In this document: in pieces, positions 1 to 5,229 of the stretch | Numbering within the stretch: the stretch's first letter is position 1 | How the letters are laid out: each line of letters begins with the position of its first letter | From: Actinomycetota bacterium | GTDB taxonomy: Bacteria; Actinomycetota; Thermoleophilia; Miltoncostaeales; Miltoncostaeaceae | Reading direction: 5' to 3' | Assembly: GCA_947451735.1 (NCBI GenBank) | Contig: CANGAY010000076.1 | Location: 1-5,229, forward strand | Length of the DNA stretch: 5,229 bases | Notes under the pieces: generated by a model | What the model was told of the DNA's origin: nothing | The model's database searches: none | The model's input: the letters and a program-made list of their open reading frames with translations, nothing else | Made by a program: the position numbers and the translations under genes

Positions 1-1
1 C

Positions 2-175
2 CGCATCGGCCTGGGGGCGCTCGCCGCCTACGAGCCCGGCATCGCCGAGGGCACGGTGGTCACCGCCGGGCAGGTCATCGGGCGCTCAAACGGCTCCCTG
101 CCAATCGCGTGGCGCGCCCACGGCACCGACGTGAGCATCTTCCCCATGCTCGACGCCACCCGCCCCTCCGACTGA
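2..175 (+). CDS. C-terminal end of a possible M23-like (lysostaphin/LytM-fold) peptidase-family protein, 5' truncated by window
   Basis: Only the last 57 codons are present, ending at TGA 173-175; the start lies before the window. The segment EGTVVTAGQVIGRSNG (window residues 16-31) resembles the G-x-x-V-x-AGQ-x-IG strand that precedes the last metal-binding motif in M23 metallopeptidases. The ending FPMLDATRPSD resembles their usual 'VDPxPxL' finish. In active M23 enzymes an HxH motif (as in HLHFE) follows shortly after the AGQxIG strand; here the equivalent stretch reads SLPIAWRAHGTDV and has no HxH. If the family call is right, this copy is probably a non-catalytic, degenerate domain, perhaps a cell-wall or envelope binding or regulatory module. 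Such proteins normally act outside the membrane on peptidoglycan. The coding frame is well supported by third-position GC bias, but the family call rests on one short motif. A biotinyl/lipoyl-like or other beta-barrel 'hybrid' domain is an alternative. Confidence 0.5.
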   Translation, partial: RIGLGALAAYEPGIAEGTVVTAGQVIGRSNGSLPIAWRAHGTDVSIFPMLDATRPSD

Positions 176-235
176 TCGCGGCGCGCGGCCCGCGCGGGGC
201 CGGTATCGTGCCCGCACCCGGCAGCACGAACGACT

Positions 236-241
236 GAGGAG
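236..241 (+). promoter_or_regulatory. Ribosome binding site that decides a TTG start
   Basis: GAGGAG is a strong Shine-Dalgarno core. It overlaps the in-frame GTG at 241, so that GTG cannot be served by it. It lies 5 bases before the TTG at 247, which gives the N-terminus MQAIRMNEPGGPEVL expected for this oxidoreductase family. Confidence 0.6.
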
Positions 242-246
242 TGGCG

Positions 247-1254
247 TTGCAGGCAATCAGGATGAATGAGCCCGGCGGACCCGAGGTACTCGTCCTTGAG
301 ACGGTCGCCGACCCGGAGCCCGGCCCCGGCGAGGTGGTGGTGGCACTGAAGGCCGCCGCGCTGAACCGCCGCGACGTGTTCGTGCGCAAGGGCGTGGCCA
401 AGGTGCCGCTGCCGCTCACGCCCGGATCCGACGGCGCCGGCATCGTGCACAAGGTCGGCGCCGGGGTGTCCGGCGTGGCCGTGGGCGACGAGGTCATCAT
501 CCTGCCGTCGCTCGCATGGGGTCCCGACCAGCGTGCCCCCGGCCCCGGCTTCCGCATTCTGGGCGGCCCCGATCAGGGCACCTACGCCGAGCAGATCGTC
601 ATCCCGGCCGAGAACGTGTACCCCAAGCCGTCCCGTCTGTCGTGGCACGAGGCCGCGGCCCTGCCGCTCGCCGGCCTCACGGCCTGGCGGTCGCTCATGA
701 CCCGGGCGCGAGTGGTGCCCGGCGAGACGGTGCTCATCATCGGCATCGGCGGCGGCGTGGCCACGTTCGCCCTCAACCTCGCCAAGGCCGCAGGGTGCCG
801 TGTGGTCGTCACCTCGTCGTCCGACGACAAGCGGGCGGCGGCGAAGGAACTCGGCGCCGACGTGGGCGTGCACTACGCCGAAGCCGGCGACGAGTGGCCC
901 GCAGCCGTGAAGGAGGCCAACGGCGGTGGCGTGGACGTGGTGATCGACTCCGTGGGATCCACGTGGGGCGGCAGCATCGACGCCTGCGCACCGGGTGGCC
1001 GCGTGGTGGTGTTCGGCGGCACCGGCGGCGCGAAGGTCGACCTGCAGGTGCGGCCTGTCACGCTGGGCCAGGTGGCCCTGCTCGGCACCACCATGGGCAG
1101 CCCCGCCGAGTTCCGCCAGTTGCTCGCCGCCGTGCAGAACCAGTCGTGGACCCCGGTCATCGACAGCGTGCGCCCGCTGGGCGACGCCGCCGCGGCGCAC
1201 GAGCGCGAAGAGAACGGGCTGCACTTCGGCAAGCTCGTGCTGGACTGCCAGTGA
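247..1254 (+). CDS. NAD(P)-dependent medium-chain dehydrogenase/quinone oxidoreductase (zinc-binding dehydrogenase family, YogA-like)
   Basis: The 335-residue product is full length for the quinone oxidoreductase branch of the medium-chain dehydrogenase/reductase superfamily. These cytosolic enzymes use NAD(P)H to reduce quinones, enones or aldehydes, or run the reverse alcohol oxidation. The N-terminal GroES-like domain (about 1-125) carries the typical opening AIRMNEPGGPEVL, NRRD at 40-43 and PGSDGAG at 59-65. The Rossmann domain (about 126-270) carries the nucleotide loop GIGGGV at 166-171, VVTSSSDDK at 187-195 and GGGVDVVIDSVG at 226-237; LGTTMGSPAEF follows at about 279. The serines after the second Rossmann strand, where an acidic residue would select NADH, hint at NADPH (inference). 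The lobe that holds four zinc-binding cysteines in classical alcohol dehydrogenases (about 87-106) has none, so structural zinc is not expected. The start is set at TTG 247 because GAGGAG at 236-241 is correctly spaced for it and the family N-terminus begins there; GTG 241 would add two residues. The stop overlaps the next gene by 4 bases, implying an operon. Substrate cannot be told from sequence. Confidence 0.9.
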   Translation: MQAIRMNEPGGPEVLVLETVADPEPGPGEVVVALKAAALNRRDVFVRKGVAKVPLPLTPGSDGAGIVHKVGAGVSGVAVGDEVIILPSLAWGPDQRAPGPGFRILGGPDQGTYAEQIVIPAENVYPKPSRLSWHEAAALPLAGLTAWRSLMTRARVVPGETVLIIGIGGGVATFALNLAKAAGCRVVVTSSSDDKRAAAKELGADVGVHYAEAGDEWPAAVKEANGGGVDVVIDSVGSTWGGSIDACAPGGRVVVFGGTGGAKVDLQVRPVTLGQVALLGTTMGSPAEFRQLLAAVQNQSWTPVIDSVRPLGDAAAAHEREENGLHFGKLVLDCQ

Positions 1255-1676
1255 GCACGGACGACCACCAGGCGGCGATCGACGCGCGCCAGGCCCAGCT
1301 TCGCAACTGGTGCGCCGTGCTCGGCGGCATCGGGGCGGTGCTCAGCTTCCTCGCGGCCTTCCGCGCCTTCGACGCCTTCTCGTTCGGTGGTCTGTTCGAC
1401 ACCTTCGCGCCGCGCGCCGGCACCCTCAACGGTGGCGTGGCCATGCTCATGGCCCTCATCACCATCGGCGGCGCCATCGTGGTGCGCAGGTCGCCCTCGC
1501 TCGGCAGCGCCCTGCTCTACGTGGGCGGCTGCGGCGGGTTCCTCGCCTGCGGGGGCATCTGGTTCATCCCCGGCATCATCACCCTGGTGGCCGCCAACAT
1601 GGCCCTGTGGGCCATCGCCGACCCCTTCACGCACCCGCGTGACGGATCGGCCGGGTCGAAGGCCGCCCGCACCTGA
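1251..1676 (+). CDS. Small four-helix integral membrane protein of unknown function
   Basis: The 141-residue product starts at GTG 1251, whose GTGA overlaps the stop of the preceding oxidoreductase gene. Residues 1-19 are hydrophilic (STDDHQAAIDARQAQLRN) and likely cytosolic. Hydrophobic stretches follow at about 20-37, 59-78, 83-102 and 103-123, consistent with three or four membrane helices. A short, aromatic-rich loop with Phe and Asp (38-53) sits between the first and second, and RRS (79-81) marks a positive turn. The tail (124-141) is polar with Lys and Arg. Cysteines at 21, 94 and 100 are within or next to helices; there is no obvious catalytic or metal motif and no signal peptide cleavage site. 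I do not recognise the family; it loosely resembles the many small Actinomycetota membrane proteins of the DUF4064 or DUF308 kind, without enough match to assign it. No good Shine-Dalgarno lies before the start, so translation probably depends on coupling to the upstream gene. The next gene starts on the last base of the stop (TGATG), so it is the middle gene of a coupled trio. Confidence 0.8.
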   Translation: MSTDDHQAAIDARQAQLRNWCAVLGGIGAVLSFLAAFRAFDAFSFGGLFDTFAPRAGTLNGGVAMLMALITIGGAIVVRRSPSLGSALLYVGGCGGFLACGGIWFIPGIITLVAANMALWAIADPFTHPRDGSAGSKAART

Positions 1677-2716
1677 TGGACATCACCCTGCTTCGTGTCC
1701 TGGCGGAGGCATCCGGTCCGCCGGGGCACGAGGACCGGGTGCGCGCAATCGTGCGCGATCAGCTGGACGCACTCACCGATCGGGTCGACACCGACCCCAT
1801 GGGCTGCCTCGACGGCGTGCGGGCCGCCGCCGGCGATGCACCGGGCCGCCTCATGCTCGCCGCGCACATGGACGAGATCGGCCTCATGATCACCCACGTC
1901 GACGAGCGGGGCTTCGCGAAGTTCATCCCGCTCGGCGGATGGGATGCCAAGACCCTGGTGGACCAGCGCGTGCTGGTGCAGGGCCGCGAGGATCTGGTGG
2001 GCATCGTGGGCACCACCGCCATTCACCTGATGGACGAGGCCGCGCGCGGCCGGGCGCCAAAGATCGAGGATCTGGCGATTGACCTGTGCATGGACGGTGA
2101 GCGGGCACAGCAACTGGTGCGCCCCGGCGACGTGGCCACGCGCATCCGCGATCTGGCCGAGGTGGGCGACCTGGTCACCGGCAAGGCGCTCGACAACCGC
2201 GTGGGCGTGTACGTGATGCTCGAGGGCCTCCGTGCCGCCCGCCCCGCGCAGGTGGAGGTGCACGCCACGGCCACTGCGCAGGAGGAGGTGGGGCTGCGCG
2301 GCGCGCGTATCGCCGCCCACCGCATCGCCCCCGACATCGCGGTGGCCATCGACACCTGCCCGGCCGACGACGGCCCGGGCACGCCCAAGAGCGGCCCCAC
2401 CACCCGTCTGGGCAAGGGCGCGGCCATCCGCGTGATGGATGCCAGCGCCATCGGCCACCCCGAACTGGTGGATCTGATGGTGCAGGTGGCGACTGAGCGC
2501 GACATCCCGGTGCAGATGCACGTGTCGGGCCGTGGTGGCACCGACACCCAGAGCATCCAGCTCGCGGGCGAGGGCGCCATCGCCGGCTGCATCTCGATTC
2601 CCACGCGGTACGTGCACACGGCCGTCGAGGCGTGCCACCCGGCCGACATCGACGCCGCGGTGGCGCTCACCGCCGCCGTCATCGAGGAGGCGCACCGCCT
2701 CCTCCCCGCGCCCTAG
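1676..2716 (+). CDS. M42 family metallo-aminopeptidase (TET/FrvX/CelM-like)
   Basis: The 346-residue product is full length for peptidase family M42, cytosolic di-metal (Zn/Co) aminopeptidases. They usually assemble into tetrahedral dodecamers that trim peptides released by larger proteases. All expected active-site residues are visible: His64 and Asp66 in AAHMDEIG, bridging Asp173 in KALDNRVG, catalytic Glu203 and metal ligand Glu204 in TAQEEVGLRG, Asp226 in VAIDTCPADD, and His314 in IPTRYVHTAVE. The residues between about 72 and 160 form the small beta-barrel dimerisation domain inserted into the catalytic fold, including GGWDAKTLVDQRV and the GxxHLM region. RGGTDTQSIQLAGEG (about 286-300) is the usual substrate-pocket segment. 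Some relatives are labelled endoglucanase, a historical misannotation. The start is ATG 1676, overlapping the previous gene's TGA by one base; a weak GAAGG lies 13 bases upstream, so coupling is likely. The gene ends at TAG 2714-2716, which overlaps the stop of the opposing rhomboid gene. Peptide specificity cannot be inferred. Confidence 0.95.
   Translation: MDITLLRVLAEASGPPGHEDRVRAIVRDQLDALTDRVDTDPMGCLDGVRAAAGDAPGRLMLAAHMDEIGLMITHVDERGFAKFIPLGGWDAKTLVDQRVLVQGREDLVGIVGTTAIHLMDEAARGRAPKIEDLAIDLCMDGERAQQLVRPGDVATRIRDLAEVGDLVTGKALDNRVGVYVMLEGLRAARPAQVEVHATATAQEEVGLRGARIAAHRIAPDIAVAIDTCPADDGPGTPKSGPTTRLGKGAAIRVMDASAIGHPELVDLMVQVATERDIPVQMHVSGRGGTDTQSIQLAGEGAIAGCISIPTRYVHTAVEACHPADIDAAVALTAAVIEEAHRLLPAP
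2713..2716. other. CTAG palindrome shared by two convergent stop codons
   Basis: The four bases CTAG give TAG on the plus strand (2714-2716, end of the aminopeptidase gene) and TAG on the minus strand (2715-2713, end of the rhomboid gene). The two genes therefore converge with a 4-base overlap and no intergenic space. Any terminator for either transcript must lie inside the opposing gene. Confidence 0.95.
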
Positions 2717-3558
2717 GCCCAGATCACCGCCAGGGCGAAGCCGCCCACGATGACGGCCACCAGGCCACCCACCACCGCGGGGCTCCAGCGCCCATATGCC
2801 AGATGGCCACGGCCATATCCCGACAGCACGATGGCGGCGAGGAAGCCACCCACGATGCCCCCGAGGTGCCCTCCGATGGAGATGCCGGGGATGATGAAGC
2901 TGAGCCCCAGGTTGAGCAGCAGGAACACCCCGAGCCCCGATCCCAGCAGCGCCATGCCCTGCTGACGCTCCAGCACCAGCAACGCGGCCATGAGGCCGTA
3001 GATGCCGCCGGATGCCCCCACGGTGAGGGCGTCGGGGGCCATCAGCAGCGCGCCCGCGCTGCCCCACACCACGCTCGACAGGAACACCAGGCCCATGCGC
3101 ACCGAACCGGCGTAGCGCTCGAGGGCCCCGCCGAGCCACCACAGCACGATCATGTTGAAGATCAGGTGGATGAGCCCCGCGTGCACGAACGCCGCGGTGA
3201 TGATGCGGTACCACTGCCCATCGGCCACAAACGGGCCGAACAGGCCGAGGTCCACAGCGATCTGCGCATTGCCCCCGCCATTCAGCCCGAGCCCCTGCGT
3301 CAACTCGACAATGGTGACCAGCACGCAGATGGCGATGAGCGCGATGGTGAGCGGCGCGCCACCGGCCATGGGCGCCAGGTTCAGGCGGCGCGCACGGCCC
3401 TTTGCGGGGCCGGATGCGGACCCGCCGGCGCAGTCGGGGCACCGGATTCCCACCGCCGCCGTGCGCATGCAGTCGGTGCAGACGGGCCGTCCGCACGACG
3501 AACATGCGAGCAGGGTTTCCCGGTCGGGGTGCCGGTGGCATCGCATGGTCTCGTTCAC
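2713..3558 (-). CDS. Rhomboid family intramembrane serine protease with N-terminal zinc finger
   Basis: From GTG 3558 the product has 281 residues. Residues 7-43 form a B-box-like zinc finger: CHRH at 7-10, then Cys pairs at 19/22, 27/30 and 40/43, spaced as in many actinobacterial rhomboids. A basic linker (GRARR, about 54-58) leads to the first membrane helix at about 69-87. The rhomboid core follows: WYR in the L1 loop (116-118), HLIFN with His131 and oxyanion Asn135, GASGGIYG with nucleophile Ser183, and GGHLGG with catalytic His231. A final hydrophobic helix at about 260-280 ends the protein, so six or seven membrane helices are expected. All catalytic residues are intact. The enzyme cleaves transmembrane segments of substrate proteins in the cytoplasmic membrane; its substrate is unknown. 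The start is uncertain: ATG 3546 (277 residues) is the main alternative, and neither has a clear Shine-Dalgarno. ATG 3660 would add a non-conserved Pro/Arg-rich stretch over the promoter region and is unlikely. The gene is divergent from glutamate synthase and converges on the aminopeptidase gene. Confidence 0.93.
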   Translation of the reverse strand: MNETMRCHRHPDRETLLACSSCGRPVCTDCMRTAAVGIRCPDCAGGSASGPAKGRARRLNLAPMAGGAPLTIALIAICVLVTIVELTQGLGLNGGGNAQIAVDLGLFGPFVADGQWYRIITAAFVHAGLIHLIFNMIVLWWLGGALERYAGSVRMGLVFLSSVVWGSAGALLMAPDALTVGASGGIYGLMAALLVLERQQGMALLGSGLGVFLLLNLGLSFIIPGISIGGHLGGIVGGFLAAIVLSGYGRGHLAYGRWSPAVVGGLVAVIVGGFALAVIWA

Positions 3559-3566
3559 GTGGAGCC

Positions 3567-3592
3567 ATGGTAGCCGCGCGCCCCATGGGCAA
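3567..3592 (-). promoter_or_regulatory. Possible promoter for the rhomboid gene, near-leaderless
   Basis: Read on the minus strand, TACCAT (3572-3567) fits the TAnnnT -10 pattern common in Actinomycetota, and TTGCCC (3592-3587) lies upstream as a poor -35 with a short 14-base spacer. Transcription would start near 3560, two bases before GTG 3558, giving an almost leaderless mRNA. This agrees with the lack of a ribosome binding site but is speculative. Confidence 0.3.
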
Positions 3593-3632
3593 GGGGGAAC
3601 GGCCGTCCCGTGCGACCGGGGCAGGTCGCCCG

Positions 3633-3659
3633 TTGACACCGGACCCGGCGACCTATTCA
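3633..3659 (+). promoter_or_regulatory. Candidate promoter for the glutamate synthase gene
   Basis: A perfect TTGACA -35 hexamer (3633-3638) is followed after 15 bases by TATTCA (3654-3659), a weak -10. Shifting to TTCACT would give a 17-base spacer but a poorer hexamer. The predicted transcript would begin near 3666, leaving a leader of about 27 bases that contains the ribosome binding site. The -35 is convincing in such GC-rich DNA; the -10 is not. Confidence 0.42.
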
Positions 3660-3679
3660 CTACCCGTTCGCCCCGACCC

Positions 3680-3686
3680 GAAGAGG
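3680..3686 (+). promoter_or_regulatory. Ribosome binding site of the glutamate synthase gene, fixing a TTG start
   Basis: GAAGAGG is close to the Shine-Dalgarno consensus and ends 6 bases before TTG 3693. The next in-frame alternative, GTG 3708, would be 21 bases away, so TTG 3693 is favoured. Confidence 0.65.
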
Positions 3687-3692
3687 CTTCAT

Positions 3693-5229
3693 TTGACCAC
3701 GACGCCCGTGCCGTTCGCGACGACTCCGCCGCCTGGACTCCCTGAGCTCCGGGAGCACGACGCCTGCGCCCTTGCGGCCTTCGCCACGAAGGACGGCAAG
3801 CCGTCCCACGACGTGGTGGAACGGGCGGTCATCGCGCTCGACATGATGGTGCACCGCGCCGGCAGCGTTGACGGCGAGGGTGACGGCTCGGGCATCCAGG
3901 TGGACATCCCGCGGCCACTGTGGGCCAAGCGCCTCGCGGCTGACGGGCACGACGCCGCACTGGCCGACGACCCCAGGTTCGTGGTGGCCCACGTGTTCTT
4001 CGAGGGATCCGAGGTGGCCGACCGCGAGCTGCCCGCGCTGCTCGACGTGGTGCGCGCGCACGGCTTCGACGTGCTGCTCTCGGGCGAGGGCGAGATCGAC
4101 CGCACCGCGCTCGGCCCCCGCGCGGCCGAGACGCCCCCGGTGTTCTGGCAGCTCGCACTGCTGGCGGCCGATGCCGCCACGGCATCGCGCGAGTGCTACC
4201 GCGCCATGGTTGCCATCGAGCAGGCCCTCACGTGCCACGTGGCCTCGTTCTCGGCCAACGACTGCGTGTACAAGGTGCTGGGCCAGCCGCTCGTGCTGCC
4301 CCGCTTCTACCCCGAGCTGGCCGACCCCGAGTTCGCGTCGTCGCGCGTCATCGCGCACAACCGATACTCAACCAACACGTACCCCACGTTCAGCCGCGTG
4401 CAGCCGTTCGCCATCCTCGGCCACAACGGCGAGATCAACACCATCGCGCAGCTGCGCGAGCAGTCGCGGCAGCTCGGCCTGCCCGTCACGCGTGACGGCT
4501 CCGACTCGCAGGACCTGAACCGCCTGCTCGAGGGCCTCATCTTCGAGAAGCGCCTGTCGCTGCTCGAGGCCGTGGAGTTCGCGTTCCCGCCCATCCTGGG
4601 TGAGGTGCACCGCCTGCCGACCGACCTGCAGGACCTCTACGTGCACTACCGCGAGGCATGGGGGCCGTACGCCCAGGGCCCGGTGGCGCTCGCCACCCGT
4701 GCCGGCGACGAGATGGTGTTCTCGGTTGACGCGCTGGGCCTTCGCCCGCTGTGGTGGGTGGAGACGGCCGATCTGTATGTGGCCTCGTCCGAGCCCGGCA
4801 TCGTGCCGGTGCACGAGCTCACGTCCGACCCGTGCCCCCTCGCCCCCGGCGAGAAGGTGGCCCTGGTGGGTGGCGCCGACGGCGTGCCGCGCGTGCTCAC
4901 GTACCCCGAGGTGCAGCGCGAGGTGCACGCCCGCGCCAGCGCCCGCGGTGGGCTTCCCCACGCCGAGGCGCGTGCGCGTCTGGCCGGTGGCCTCGAGCCC
5001 GTCACCCAGCCCTGGGTGGGCGAGGACGACGTGGTGCACGAGACGCCGCTCGACCTGCTGCTGGCATCGGCCGGCTGGATCGAGGGCGACAAGCAGCAGG
5101 TGCAGTTCCACGCCGACCGCGGCGCGGAGCCCATCGGCTCGCTGGGCTGGGATGGCCCGCTCGGCCCCCTGTCGCCGGTGGCCGTGCCGCTGTCCGACTA
5201 CCTGCAGGAGACCGTGGCCGTGGTGACCA
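3693..5229 (+). CDS. gltB: Glutamate synthase large subunit, N-terminal part (class II glutaminase domain and start of the central domain), 3' truncated by window
   Basis: The 512 complete codons seen are the amino-terminal third of a protein normally near 1500 residues. Glutamate synthase makes two glutamates from glutamine and 2-oxoglutarate; this region releases ammonia from glutamine and channels it to the FMN/iron-sulfur synthase domain. The start is TTG 3693 (MTTTPVPF), served by GAAGAGG. A 24-residue propeptide precedes Cys25 in REHDACALAAF; its removal would expose Cys as the N-terminal nucleophile, as known for the family. Other class II amidotransferase signatures are HRAGSVDGEGDGSG at 54-67, HNRYSTNTYP from 222 with substrate-binding Arg224, HNGEIN at 244-249 with oxyanion-hole Asn245 and Gly246, SDSQD at 270-274, EAW and DALGLRP at 346-352. 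Canonical GltB has HRGA, TGDGAGI, SDSxxLD and DRNGLRP at these places, so this is a somewhat divergent branch. Residues after about 440 begin the central domain. Whether it uses NADPH with a small subunit or ferredoxin cannot be told from this part. The gene is divergent from the rhomboid gene and has its own likely promoter. Confidence 0.93.
   Translation, partial: MTTTPVPFATTPPPGLPELREHDACALAAFATKDGKPSHDVVERAVIALDMMVHRAGSVDGEGDGSGIQVDIPRPLWAKRLAADGHDAALADDPRFVVAHVFFEGSEVADRELPALLDVVRAHGFDVLLSGEGEIDRTALGPRAAETPPVFWQLALLAADAATASRECYRAMVAIEQALTCHVASFSANDCVYKVLGQPLVLPRFYPELADPEFASSRVIAHNRYSTNTYPTFSRVQPFAILGHNGEINTIAQLREQSRQLGLPVTRDGSDSQDLNRLLEGLIFEKRLSLLEAVEFAFPPILGEVHRLPTDLQDLYVHYREAWGPYAQGPVALATRAGDEMVFSVDALGLRPLWWVETADLYVASSEPGIVPVHELTSDPCPLAPGEKVALVGGADGVPRVLTYPEVQREVHARASARGGLPHAEARARLAGGLEPVTQPWVGEDDVVHETPLDLLLASAGWIEGDKQQVQFHADRGAEPIGSLGWDGPLGPLSPVAVPLSDYLQETVAVVT

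Noticed and set aside
182..196. GC-rich hairpin after the first gene as an intrinsic terminator
   Set aside because: The stem is only about 6 bp with a 3-base loop and no T-tract follows. Such repeats of GCGCG are expected by chance at this GC content.
204..209. TATCGT as a -10 box for the oxidoreductase operon
   Set aside because: It matches TAnnnT and lies at a sensible distance from TTG 247, but no -35-like hexamer lies 16-18 bases upstream in the GC-only stretch. Too weak to annotate.
241..243. GTG 241 as the oxidoreductase start
   Set aside because: It overlaps the Shine-Dalgarno GAGGAG itself. TTG 247 has proper spacing and matches the family N-terminus.
28..1224. 398-codon open frame on the minus strand
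   Set aside because: It lies antisense to the well-supported oxidoreductase gene. The product is His/Gly/Ala/Arg-rich with no domain, the usual shadow of strong third-position GC bias.
1517..3592. 691-codon open frame on the minus strand
   Set aside because: It runs antisense to the aminopeptidase and out of frame through the rhomboid gene, both of which have complete catalytic motifs. Its low-complexity Arg/His/Gly composition marks it as a shadow frame.
3559..3660. ATG 3660 as the rhomboid start
   Set aside because: It would add 34 residues rich in Pro, Gly and Arg that do not resemble rhomboid N-termini, and it would overlap the TTGACA promoter element of the opposite gene.
3660..4358. 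232-codon minus-strand open frame opposite glutamate synthase
   Set aside because: It is antisense to conserved glutaminase motifs, has no recognisable domain and has shadow-type composition. The same applies to the minus-strand frame at 4368-5111.
1..5229. CRISPR arrays, tRNA/rRNA, insertion sequences, toxin-antitoxin or defence genes
   Set aside because: I looked on both strands and saw no direct-repeat array, no tRNA-like cloverleaf, no terminal inverted repeats, no transposase motif and no compositional break. The window is almost entirely filled by the genes listed.

Overview
The DNA is very GC-rich, with a strong G/C bias at third codon positions, frequent non-ATG starts and tightly packed genes. 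This points to a high-GC actinomycetote. The protein styles (a cysteine-free YogA-like oxidoreductase, a zinc-finger rhomboid) remind me of Thermoleophilia-like lineages, but that placement is inference from protein flavour, not from a marker gene.

Layout. Bases 2-175 are the 3' end of a plus-strand gene with a tail resembling M23-peptidase/lysostaphin-like folds. After a 71-base gap comes a compact plus-strand cluster of three genes: a medium-chain quinone oxidoreductase/zinc-type dehydrogenase (247-1254), a 141-residue four-helix membrane protein of unknown function (1251-1676), and an M42-family metallo-aminopeptidase with all metal ligands present (1676-2716). The three reading frames overlap at their stop/start codons (GTGA and TGATG), so they are very likely one translationally coupled transcript. 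Facing this cluster is a minus-strand rhomboid intramembrane serine protease with an N-terminal zinc finger (about 3558 down to 2713). Its stop codon overlaps the aminopeptidase stop codon inside a CTAG palindrome. A 134-base divergent intergenic region separates the rhomboid gene from the start of a large plus-strand gene (3693 to beyond the window) encoding a ferredoxin/NADPH-type glutamate synthase large subunit. Its N-terminal glutaminase domain is complete here.

How the genes relate. The clearest functional unit is the coupled trio, but the products (redox enzyme, membrane protein, cytosolic peptidase) do not form a pathway I recognise, and co-transcription may be only compact packing. 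Glutamate synthase is core nitrogen assimilation and the rhomboid is a membrane-protein processing enzyme. They share only the divergent promoter region.

I find no RNA gene, mobile element, CRISPR array or defence-type system. This looks like an ordinary chromosomal housekeeping region. The points worth a second look are the overlapping convergent stops, the uncharacterised membrane protein, the slightly divergent glutaminase motifs and the possible leaderless rhomboid transcript.
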